The notes under the pieces were generated by a model. The model saw only the letters and a list, made by a program, of their open reading frames with translations. It was not told where the DNA came from and made no database searches. 64,000 nucleotides of DNA from CAZISM01 sp964541895 (GTDB lineage Bacteria; Zhuqueibacterota; Zhuqueibacteria; Residuimicrobiales; Residuimicrobiaceae): assembly GCA_964541895.1 (NCBI GenBank), contig CAZISM010000005.1, positions 33,822-97,821 on the forward strand, written 5' to 3'. The position numbers and the translations under genes are program-made. Position 1 is the first letter of the stretch; the number at the start of each line of letters is the position of its first letter. Positions 16,222 through 23,550 of the stretch are shown here, one piece after another.

Positions 16222-17232
16222 ATGAAAACATTATTATTGTTATTGGCGTTCTGGCCATGTGTGGCCGCGCAAACGCCGGCGCTGCTGACCTTTTATTTCC
16301 TGGACATGCACGGCGGCGCCGCCACGTTAATCGTGACGCCGGCGGGAGAGTCCATTCTCATCGATACCGGCTCGCTGGAGCCGGAGGGCCGGGATGCCGG
16401 CCGGATTCTGCAGGCTTGCCGGGATGCCAACCTGCGTCGCGTCGATCATCTGATCACCACCCATTTTCATTCCGACCATTTCGGCGCGATTCTGCCGGTG
16501 GTGAAAGAGATCGCGGTGCGCCGTTTTTACGATAAAGGGGCTCCGCCGTCGGCAGGCGAACAACAGGGTGCATGGTACAAGCAGCTGATGCCGTTGTACC
16601 AGAAGGCGACAAAAGGCAAAGCGCGCAACATTCAAAGGGGCGAGTATATCCCCCTGCGGGATAAAACCCTCAAACTCTTTTGCGTGGCAGCGGAAAAAAA
16701 GGTGATAGGCTTTGACGGTGACATCGACGCCGCGGGGTCGGATTTCAGCGCCAGAGCGGCGGACGAATCGGACAACGGCCGCAGCATCGCACTGCTGCTG
16801 ACCTGGGGCGAGTTTAGCGCTTTTTTGGGCGGCGACATCACCCACAATGTCGAACAGCACCTGGTGTGGCCGGCCAACCGGCTGGGGCAGGTGGATCTGT
16901 ATCAGGTGACCCATCATGGTCTGGACCTGAGCAACAATCCCCTGCTGATTCAGGCCATTCAGCCGGTCGTGGCGGTAGCGCCCAACGGTCCGCAAAAGGG
17001 GGTGCAGCCCAAGACCTTCCAGGCCCTGCGATCCGTACCATCGCTGAAAGCATTGTATCAGCTGCATTACAATGCCGGTTATGGTGCCGGCGGCAATACG
17101 GAGCAGGAGCTGATCGCCAATATGGATGCGAGCCGGGGTGGCTGCTATGTGCGGGTGGTGGTGGACCAGGCCGCTCGCCAGATGCAGGTGCGGCTGGGCG
17201 CAGAAGGAGCGGATCACGTCTATTCCTTCTGA
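16222..17232 (+). CDS. Secreted metallo-beta-lactamase-fold hydrolase (ComEC C-terminal-like)
   Basis: ATG 16222 was chosen because a signal peptide (MKTLLLLLAFWPCVAAQ) starts there after CAGGGGC. The open frame itself runs much further upstream without such features. The 336-residue protein carries the MBL metal motif THFHSDHFGA (~78-87). Earlier there is MHGGAATLIVTPAGESILIDTG, and later VTHHGLDLSNNP (~231) and an FLGGDIT site (~197). This pattern matches the family related to the hydrolase domain of the DNA-uptake protein ComEC. Family members hydrolyse phosphodiesters or unknown substrates with two metals. The protein lacks the ComEC membrane channel and is free-standing and exported, so a nuclease or other periplasmic hydrolase role is possible. 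Confidence 0.82.
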   Translation: MKTLLLLLAFWPCVAAQTPALLTFYFLDMHGGAATLIVTPAGESILIDTGSLEPEGRDAGRILQACRDANLRRVDHLITTHFHSDHFGAILPVVKEIAVRRFYDKGAPPSAGEQQGAWYKQLMPLYQKATKGKARNIQRGEYIPLRDKTLKLFCVAAEKKVIGFDGDIDAAGSDFSARAADESDNGRSIALLLTWGEFSAFLGGDITHNVEQHLVWPANRLGQVDLYQVTHHGLDLSNNPLLIQAIQPVVAVAPNGPQKGVQPKTFQALRSVPSLKALYQLHYNAGYGAGGNTEQELIANMDASRGGCYVRVVVDQAARQMQVRLGAEGADHVYSF

Positions 17233-17278
17233 TACATAACGCTGATCTGCAGAACAGTTTGAATATCTTCGGGACCAC

Positions 17279-18526
17279 ATGAATACATATGCAATCATCA
17301 TCCTGGCGGCATTGCTGTTGGACTATGCGCTGAACCTGCTGGCCAAACTTTTGAATCTGAAGACGCTGGCTGCGCCGCTGCCGGACGAATTCAAGGAGGT
17401 GTATGATCCGGCATTATACCAAAAGATGCAGGATTATACGCGGGTGAATACCCGATTCGGTTTTGTCACGGCGACCTTTAATTTGGTCGTCCTGTTGATC
17501 GTGTGGTTCAGTGGCGGTTTCAACTGGCTGGACGGAGTGGTGAGAGGGCTGGGCTGGAGTTCCATTCCCACGGGCATGGCCTATATCGGCTTGCTGGCGT
17601 TCGGCCAGAGCCTGTTGTCCCTGCCTTTTTCCGTTTACGATACCTTTGTCATCGAGGCCCGTTTCGGTTTTAACCGGACCACGGTTAAAACGTTTGTACT
17701 GGATTTGTTCAAGGGTTTGGGACTTGCCATTCTGCTGGGCGGCCCGCTGCTCGCCGGCGTGCTCGCTTTTTTTGTCCATGCCGGCGCCTGGGCCTGGCTC
17801 TACGCCTGGCTGGTAACGGTGCTCTATGCACTGGTGATGCAGTACATGGCTCCCACCTGGATCATGCCGCTGTTCAACACATTTACGCCGCTGCAAGAGG
17901 GCGAATTAAAATCCTCTATCGTGCTATACGCGGAAAAGGTGCGTTTTCCCCTGGCCGGTATTTTTGTCATGGACGGATCCAAGCGCTCCAGCAAGGCCAA
18001 CGCCTTTTTTACCGGTTTCGGCAGGAACAAGCGCATTGCCCTCTTTGATACGCTGATCGACAAACACACCGTCGCCGAGCTGGTGGCGGTGCTGGCGCAC
18101 GAAATCGGTCATTACATGAAAAAGCACATTCAGTTGGGCATCCTCATCAGCGTTCTGCACTCCGGCATTCTGTTTTACCTGATGTCGCTGTTCATCAGCC
18201 GGCCGGGTCTGTTCGCCGCGTTTTATATGGAGCAGGTTTCCGTCTATGCCGGTCTGCTCTTTTTCGCCATGCTCTTCTCGGCGCTGGATATGCTGCTGGC
18301 GCCGCTGCTCAACCTGCTCTCCCGGCGCCATGAATATCAGGCCGACCGGTACAGTGCCACGACCTCGGGCCTGGTTGAAGATATGGTCAGCGCCTTGCGC
18401 AAACTGTCACGCGATAATCTCGCTCATCTGACGCCGCATCCGTTCTATGTCTTTTTGCATTATTCTCACCCGCCGGTGTTGCAGCGCATACGACGCCTGC
18501 GCGGCGTAAAGAAAGGATTATCATGA
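17279..18526 (+). CDS. M48 family membrane zinc protease (Ste24/CAAX prenyl protease 1-like)
   Basis: The length of 415 residues is typical for Ste24-type proteins. Several long hydrophobic helices surround the zinc site. The HExxH motif is AHEIGHYMKKH at ~272-282, and the third ligand Glu lies in SRRHEYQADRYS at ~350. The N-terminal part (LNLLAKLLNLKTLAAPLPDEF, then FEARFGFNRTTVKTF-like segments) matches the CAAX peptidase N-terminal domain. In eukaryotes these enzymes trim prenylated proteins. In bacteria they act in membrane-protein quality control. The stop codon overlaps the start of the 66-residue gene that follows by 4 bases, so the two are probably translated together. Confidence 0.92.
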   Translation: MNTYAIIILAALLLDYALNLLAKLLNLKTLAAPLPDEFKEVYDPALYQKMQDYTRVNTRFGFVTATFNLVVLLIVWFSGGFNWLDGVVRGLGWSSIPTGMAYIGLLAFGQSLLSLPFSVYDTFVIEARFGFNRTTVKTFVLDLFKGLGLAILLGGPLLAGVLAFFVHAGAWAWLYAWLVTVLYALVMQYMAPTWIMPLFNTFTPLQEGELKSSIVLYAEKVRFPLAGIFVMDGSKRSSKANAFFTGFGRNKRIALFDTLIDKHTVAELVAVLAHEIGHYMKKHIQLGILISVLHSGILFYLMSLFISRPGLFAAFYMEQVSVYAGLLFFAMLFSALDMLLAPLLNLLSRRHEYQADRYSATTSGLVEDMVSALRKLSRDNLAHLTPHPFYVFLHYSHPPVLQRIRRLRGVKKGLS

Positions 18527-18723
18527 TGGCCTCTGTGATGCCGGAAGGGGACTCACTGCGGCAGGCGGTCAAGTGGATATCACAACAGCTGCTGGATCAA
18601 CCGGAGCAAAAGCTGTGGCCGCTGATCAACGGCGCCATCAGCCGTTTCGATCTCAATCCGCGCGACGCGGAATATCTGATTCATTTCTATCAAAAAAATG
18701 CAAACAAAAAAGCCCCGGAATGA
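18523..18723 (+). CDS. Small unknown protein coupled to the M48 protease
   Basis: A 66-residue, mostly helical and soluble-looking protein whose ATG overlaps the stop of the M48 gene (ATGA). GAAAGGATTATC just upstream provides a ribosome-binding site. Two helices are suggested by SLRQAVKWISQQLLDQ (~11-26) and a C-terminal DAEYLIHFYQKNA. It has no cysteine or membrane segment. The reading frame ends inside the hairpin of the bidirectional terminator at 18711-18732. The overlap favours a real gene, perhaps a cytoplasmic partner of the protease. The family is not recognised. Confidence 0.65.
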   Translation: MMASVMPEGDSLRQAVKWISQQLLDQPEQKLWPLINGAISRFDLNPRDAEYLIHFYQKNANKKAPE

Positions 18724-18732
18724 TCCGGGGCC
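18711..18732. terminator. Bidirectional Rho-independent terminator between converging genes
   Basis: GCCCCGG (18712-18718) and CCGGGGC (18725-18731) form a perfect stem with a 6-base loop. Reading the minus strand, TTTTTTG follows, a proper U-tract for the end of serC. Reading plus, CTGTTCTT follows, a weaker tract for the M48 transcript. Confidence 0.85.
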
Positions 18733-18737
18733 TGTTC

Positions 18738-19820
18738 TTAATGTTTCTTTTGAAATTCTTTCATAAAGTCGGTTAACACCTTGATCGCTTCCAGGGAAAC
18801 TGCGTTGTACATGGAGACGCGGATGCCGCCCACCGAGCGATGGCCTTTCAGTCCGACCAGCCCCTCTTTTTTGGCCGCTGCGAGGAATTCTGTTTCCAGC
18901 TCTTCGCCGGCCAGCCGCAGCGGGACGTTCATCCAGGAACGGCAATCCGGACGCACGGTGCCGCGATAAAAGCCCTGGCTGTCGTCGATGGTTTTGTAGA
19001 GCAAGTCCGCTTTTTGGCGATTGATCGCTTCAACGGCTCCGACGCCGCCCTGGCCTTTGATCCACTCCAGCACCAGCTTGACCAGGTAGATGGCAAACGC
19101 CGGCGGGGTGTTGTACAGCGAATTGTTTTTGATATGGGTCTCATAGGACAGCATGGTGGAGAGACCTTTGTTCGCCGTGGCGGCAAACTCTTCGCGGATA
19201 AAGACCACGGTGACGCCGGCCGGGCCGAGATTTTTCTGGGCGCCGGCATACATCATGGCGAAGCGGGTAAAGTCCGTTTGCCGGCACAGCATGTCGGAGG
19301 AAAGGTCGACCAGCAGCGGCCGGCCCTGCACATCCGGATAGGTGGGCCACTGGGTGCCATAGATGGTGTTGTTGGAGGTGATGTGCACATAGGCGGCTTT
19401 CGGATCCAGGTCGAACGTCGCGGCGTCCGGCAGATAGGAGAATTGCTGGTCCTCGGAAGAGGCCGCGATGTGCGCCTTGCCGACGATGGTCGCTTCCTTG
19501 TAGGCCCGCTTCGCCCATTCGCCGGTGACGATATAGTCCGCCGAACCGCCGGCCGGGATAAAGTTCATGGGGATCATGGCGAACTGCAGGCTGGCGCCGC
19601 CGCCGAGAAAGAGGATGTGATAGCTGGAGGGCAGTCCCATCAATTCGCGGAAGAGATTCTGCGTTTCGTTTAATATGGCTTCGAACTCTTTGGAGCGGTG
19701 CGACATTTCCAGAATGGACATGCCCGAACCCGGGTATTCCACCAGCTCCGCCTGACATTTCTGCAGCACCGGCAACGGCAGCGCCGCCGGGCCGGGATTG
19801 AAATTATACACACGTGCCAT
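18738..19820 (-). CDS. serC: Phosphoserine aminotransferase
   Basis: The 360-residue protein matches SerC throughout. It opens with YNFNPGPAALPLPVL and has GSGMSILEMSHRSKEF (~31-46), LFLGGGASLQFAMIPMN (~71) and the PLP lysine K196 in YAGAQKNLGPAGVT. It converts 3-phosphohydroxypyruvate and glutamate to phosphoserine and 2-oxoglutarate in the cytoplasm, the second step of serine synthesis. It also serves the pyridoxine pathway in some bacteria. The ATG at 19820 lies 11 bases after the serA stop and follows GAGGAGGC. The gene is last in the DUF1015-serA-serC operon and is closed by the terminator at 18711. Confidence 0.97.
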   Translation of the reverse strand: MARVYNFNPGPAALPLPVLQKCQAELVEYPGSGMSILEMSHRSKEFEAILNETQNLFRELMGLPSSYHILFLGGGASLQFAMIPMNFIPAGGSADYIVTGEWAKRAYKEATIVGKAHIAASSEDQQFSYLPDAATFDLDPKAAYVHITSNNTIYGTQWPTYPDVQGRPLLVDLSSDMLCRQTDFTRFAMMYAGAQKNLGPAGVTVVFIREEFAATANKGLSTMLSYETHIKNNSLYNTPPAFAIYLVKLVLEWIKGQGGVGAVEAINRQKADLLYKTIDDSQGFYRGTVRPDCRSWMNVPLRLAGEELETEFLAAAKKEGLVGLKGHRSVGGIRVSMYNAVSLEAIKVLTDFMKEFQKKH

Positions 19821-19831
19821 GTAAGCCTCCT

Positions 19832-20716
19832 CTATTTTAGTCGACCCTGGTTGAAATCGTCCAGGATCTGCATGATATCGTAACCGATGCGCAGCATATT
19901 CTCTTTGCTGGCGGCGCCCAGATGCGGCGTCAACAGCACGTTGGGAGCGGTCAGCAGCGGTGAACCGGTCGGTGGATCCTGATAGAACACATCGGTGGCA
20001 TAGCCGGCTACTTTGCCGGTTTTGAGCGCCTGCACCATGTCTTCTTCGACAATGGTTTTGCCGCGGCCGCTGTTAATGATATAGACGCCGTCTTTCATCG
20101 TCGCGATGGTGTCCTTGTTGATCACGCCGCGGGTGCTGTCGTTGAGCGGCAGATGCAGCGAAATGAAATCGCTCATGGCCAGCACGCCGGCCAACTCCTT
20201 TTCCATGCGAATGTGAATGGAATCCACCGGCATGGGATCATAGCCGTGCACCATCATGCCGAAGGCATGGGCGCGTTTGGCCAGCTGCTGGCCGATGCGG
20301 CCGCAGCCGATGATGCCGAGCACCTTGCCGTACAGTTCGGTGCGTTCCAGCTCTTTTTTGAGCCATTTGCCTTCGGCCGTGGAGGTGTGCGCCGCCACCA
20401 GGTGGTTGGGTAACGCGATCATAAGGGCAAAAGCCAGTTCAGCCACGGCGATGCTGGAGGCCTGCGGCGTATTTTTAACAATAATGCTTTTGGATTCGGC
20501 GTAGGGTTTGTCGATGTTGTCCATGCCGACGCCGCCGCGAATGGCCAGCTTTAAATTCGGAGCCTGATCGATAAAGGGCTTGTCGACTTTGATTTTGCTG
20601 CGTACGATCACGACATCCGCCGTGGCCGCATCGGCAAGATCCTGCGTCACCTGGCCAAAGCGCGCCAGTTTTTCCGGCAGAGCTTTGTCAAAGCTTTCTG
20701 CCAATAGTATTTTCAT
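19832..20716 (-). CDS. serA: D-3-phosphoglycerate dehydrogenase, short form
   Basis: The start was set at ATG 20716, which follows GGGAGG at proper spacing. The longer frame adds 22 residues without similarity to the family. The 294-residue protein has the D-isomer 2-hydroxyacid dehydrogenase order: GVGMDNIDKPYAESK (~64), NAD loop IIGCGRIGQQLAK (~138-150), catalytic Arg region NSGRGKTIVEE (~217), and the Glu/His pair ending in TPHLGAASKENM (~268). It oxidises 3-phosphoglycerate to 3-phosphohydroxypyruvate. The C-terminal ACT and intervening domains of longer SerA are absent, so feedback inhibition by serine through ACT is unlikely. Position next to serC supports the assignment over other 2-hydroxyacid dehydrogenases. 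Confidence 0.93.
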   Translation of the reverse strand: MKILLAESFDKALPEKLARFGQVTQDLADAATADVVIVRSKIKVDKPFIDQAPNLKLAIRGGVGMDNIDKPYAESKSIIVKNTPQASSIAVAELAFALMIALPNHLVAAHTSTAEGKWLKKELERTELYGKVLGIIGCGRIGQQLAKRAHAFGMMVHGYDPMPVDSIHIRMEKELAGVLAMSDFISLHLPLNDSTRGVINKDTIATMKDGVYIINSGRGKTIVEEDMVQALKTGKVAGYATDVFYQDPPTGSPLLTAPNVLLTPHLGAASKENMLRIGYDIMQILDDFNQGRLK

Positions 20717-20788
20717 AGTAACCTCCCTTTTGCTTCCATTATTTTGACGGTCGAGCCGGAACGACGAACCACGGCCCAACATCAGCGG

Positions 20789-22024
20789 CTAGGCCAACTG
20801 GTGCACCACCAGGCCGCTTTTCAGTTTTGGTTCAAACCATGTGGACTTGGGCGGCATGATCAGGCCGGCGTCGGCCACGTGAATGAGTTGCTCCATGGTC
20901 GTCGGCGGCAGCGAAAACGCCACCTGAAATTTGCCTGAATCCACCAGACGGACCAGCTCGGCGTTGCCGCGAATGCCGCCGATAAAATCGATCCGTTTGT
21001 CCGTGCGCGGATCGCCGATCCCGAGAACGGGCTCGAGGATCAGGTTCATCAGAATGTTGACATCCAGGCTTGCCAGCGGATCGCTCTCCGGAAAGGCGTC
21101 CGGCTTGGCGGTCAGGCGATACCAGCGGCCTGCCAGATACATGCCGAAACGGTGCGGGGACTCTTCGGTCCACTCTCCGGACAGGGGCTCGACAACAAAG
21201 CCTGTTTTGATTTTCTCCACAAAATCGGTGTGGCCGTTCAGATCCTTGACCACGCGGTTGTAGGGCAGGATGCGCAGCTGGTCATGCGGAAAAATGACAG
21301 ACAGAAAATAGTTAAAAGGTTCTTCGCCGTTATAGCGCGGGTTTTGCCGGCGACGCAACAGACAGACGTTGCAGGCGGATGCGGAGCGGTGATGGCCGTC
21401 CGCCACATAGGTGGCGTCGAGCTGCGCAAACAGCTCCTGGATGGTACGAATTCTGGCCGGGTCGGTTATCAGCCAAAGCTGGTTGCGGACCTGGTCCGGG
21501 GAAATAAAATCGACCTCTGCCGCTGTTTGAATCGTTTGCTGCAATATGGCGTCTAATTGTTGTTGCGAACGATAAAACAGGAACACCGGGCCGATTTGAG
21601 CGTTTTGTACATCGGTCAGACGTGTCCGGTCGGCCTCTTTGTCTGCGCGCGTCAGTTCGTGTTTTTTGATGCGTCCCTGCAGATAGTCGTCGACGCTGGA
21701 GAGACAAAGATAGCCGGTTTGAACATGGCCCTGCCAGGTCAGGCTGTAGACATAGATGGTTTCCTGCTGATCCGGAACCAGGATGCCTTCGCGGACAAAG
21801 CGCTGCAGGTTGTCACGGCCTTTTTCGTAAACCGCATCAGAGTAGAGGTCGGTTCCGGCCGGGAGATCGATTTCTGGTTTGTTGACGTGTAAAAATGAAA
21901 CGGGGTTACCTTCTGCCATGGATCTGGCTTCGTCGGAGGAGATGACGTCGTAGGGAGGGGCCGCTACGCGCTTTGTCATGTCTTTCGGCGGACGTAGTCC
22001 TTTCAGCGGCCTGATGGTAATCAT
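20789..22024 (-). CDS. DUF1015 protein, probable serine-pathway partner (ParB/SerK-like motif)
   Basis: ATG 22024 is preferred because AGGA lies just before it and MITIRPLKGLRPP is the usual DUF1015 beginning. The 411-residue protein shows the family marks KRVAAPPYDVISSDEARSM (~20), PVSFLHVNKPEIDLP (~43) and YVADGHHRSASA (~195). The DGHHR loop resembles the nucleotide-binding motif of the ParB/SbnI/SerK serine-kinase fold. DUF1015 genes lie next to serA and serC in many bacteria, and here the gene heads that operon 72 bases before serA. No serB-type phosphatase is present in the window. A role in phosphoserine/serine interconversion is therefore plausible, but it is inferred from context and one motif. 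Confidence 0.88.
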   Translation of the reverse strand: MITIRPLKGLRPPKDMTKRVAAPPYDVISSDEARSMAEGNPVSFLHVNKPEIDLPAGTDLYSDAVYEKGRDNLQRFVREGILVPDQQETIYVYSLTWQGHVQTGYLCLSSVDDYLQGRIKKHELTRADKEADRTRLTDVQNAQIGPVFLFYRSQQQLDAILQQTIQTAAEVDFISPDQVRNQLWLITDPARIRTIQELFAQLDATYVADGHHRSASACNVCLLRRRQNPRYNGEEPFNYFLSVIFPHDQLRILPYNRVVKDLNGHTDFVEKIKTGFVVEPLSGEWTEESPHRFGMYLAGRWYRLTAKPDAFPESDPLASLDVNILMNLILEPVLGIGDPRTDKRIDFIGGIRGNAELVRLVDSGKFQVAFSLPPTTMEQLIHVADAGLIMPPKSTWFEPKLKSGLVVHQLA

Positions 22025-22169
22025 ACTCGGTCCTGTCATTAATGTACGGGCGATTTCGTTTTTAAATTAAGATAAATTGCCTTGAATAGCAAGAGCAAAA
22101 AATTGCGAAAAACTGTTGCTTTTTTACGCACATTTCAGCAAATTTTGGTATTTTAAGGATCATAGCTCT

Positions 22170-23324
22170 ATGAAAAATCCCGGGTTTCTTCTGTTCTTTC
22201 TTATCGTTCTTTCGATGTATTCTGTGGTCAATGGCTATATCATTCGCCGGGGAGCGATCGCCCTTGCACCATGGGGCGGCTGGCGCACGCTGTTTGTTTT
22301 CAGCATGGTGTTGCTGGCCTCGAGTTATCCGTTAGGCCGTTTCCTCGAGCGCTCACCGTGGCCCTGGCTCGGCATGCCGTTGATTAAAATCGGCGCCCAC
22401 TATCTGGCCTTTATGATTTTCATGCTGTTGATCCTGGCTGTGCTGGACGTGGTGCGGCTGGCCCATCTGGGCGTTGGCTTTTTGCCGACCGGTTGGCGTT
22501 CGTGGCGCGACCCTTTTGCCGGCCGTGTTTTTTTAGCCGTCATGAGTGCAGCCCTGCTGCTGATGGTGGCCGGCGCCATCAATTCGCGCATGTTCCAGGT
22601 TCGCTCGCTGGCACTGACGCTGCCCAAAAAACAAAGTGTTCTGGATTCCATGCGGGTGGTGCTGGTGTCCGATGTGCACCTCGGCAGCATGATTCCGCCG
22701 GACCGCTTTCGCGCCAAAGTGGCCATGATCAATCGCCAGCATCCGGACCTGGTGCTCATCGCCGGCGATTTGTTTGATGAAGATGTGGTGCGGTTGCGGG
22801 AAGAGGAGGTGGTGGACGCGCTGCGATCCATTCGCAGCCGTTATGGCACTTTTGCCGTGCTGGGCAACCACGATTATTATGGCGGGGTGGACCATTCGGT
22901 GCGACTGATGGAAAAGGGCGGGTTGAAGCTTTTGCGCGACGAGGTGGTCGATGTGGCCGGGGCGCTGTACCTGGTCGGCCGCGACGACCGCGAAGCCGGC
23001 CGATTCGGACGCCTGCGTTTGCCGCTGACAACGATGCTGGACCATCGCCTGCCGCCGCGGCCGGTGATCCTGCTGGACCATCAGCCCTTTCATCTGGAAG
23101 AGGCGGAGGCGGCGGGAGTGGATTTGCAGCTGTCCGGCCATACCCATCACGGGCAGATTTGGCCGTTCAATCTGATGACCAGCGCTATTTATGATATCAG
23201 TTGGGGATATGGCCGGCGGGGACAGACCCAGTACTATGTCTCCTGCGGCGTCGGCACCTGGGGACCACCGGTACGAGTAGGCAACCGGCCGGAAATCGTT
23301 GTGATCGATGTGACCTTTAAATAG
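22170..23324 (+). CDS. Membrane-anchored metallophosphoesterase (YkuE/YaeI-like)
   Basis: ATG 22170 follows AAGGATC, and the frame before it (TTG 22116) lacks a site. Of 384 residues, the first ~150 hold four hydrophobic helices (for example GFLLFFLIVLSMYSVV at 4-19). The calcineurin-like domain then shows its five motifs: VSDVHLGSM (~168), AGDLFDED (~197), LGNHDYYGG (~231), a DH pair in ILLDHQPFH (~302), and SGHTHHGQIWP (~323). Related proteins cleave UDP-diacylglucosamine or other phosphodiesters at the membrane. The substrate here is unknown. The gene diverges from the serine operon and is followed by a small zinc-ribbon gene and htpG on the same strand. Confidence 0.88.
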   Translation: MKNPGFLLFFLIVLSMYSVVNGYIIRRGAIALAPWGGWRTLFVFSMVLLASSYPLGRFLERSPWPWLGMPLIKIGAHYLAFMIFMLLILAVLDVVRLAHLGVGFLPTGWRSWRDPFAGRVFLAVMSAALLLMVAGAINSRMFQVRSLALTLPKKQSVLDSMRVVLVSDVHLGSMIPPDRFRAKVAMINRQHPDLVLIAGDLFDEDVVRLREEEVVDALRSIRSRYGTFAVLGNHDYYGGVDHSVRLMEKGGLKLLRDEVVDVAGALYLVGRDDREAGRFGRLRLPLTTMLDHRLPPRPVILLDHQPFHLEEAEAAGVDLQLSGHTHHGQIWPFNLMTSAIYDISWGYGRRGQTQYYVSCGVGTWGPPVRVGNRPEIVVIDVTFK

Positions 23325-23364
23325 ATGCAGGTGAGCCGTTGTTATTACTGTTGGGGAGGATGTG

Positions 23365-23526
23365 ATGGAAAAAAAGGAATGCCCCAGATGTGGTGCCAAA
23401 ACCAAACGCATTCCCAGGATGAGCTGGATGCACTGGCTGCCGCAATCCAAGCTCTACGAGTGCACCCGCTGCGGGACTCGCTTTCTTGTGGTGATGGGTT
23501 TTACGATTTTCACCTGGCAATTTTAA
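23365..23526 (+). CDS. 53-residue zinc-ribbon protein
   Basis: This short frame starts at ATG 23365 after a strong GGGGAGGA. It encodes a zinc ribbon: CPRCG at residues 6-10 and CTRCG at 33-37, separated by 22 residues with an Arg/Trp-rich middle (RIPRMSWMHWLP). The C-terminal tail (FLVVMGFTIFTWQF) is hydrophobic and may contact a membrane or partner. It lies 40 bases after the phosphoesterase and 24 bases before htpG, so the three probably share a transcript. Similar tiny ribbons bind nucleic acid or proteins. Function unknown. Confidence 0.75.
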   Translation: MEKKECPRCGAKTKRIPRMSWMHWLPQSKLYECTRCGTRFLVVMGFTIFTWQF

Positions 23527-23550
23527 GAAAAAAGGAGGAACAGGTAGTCT

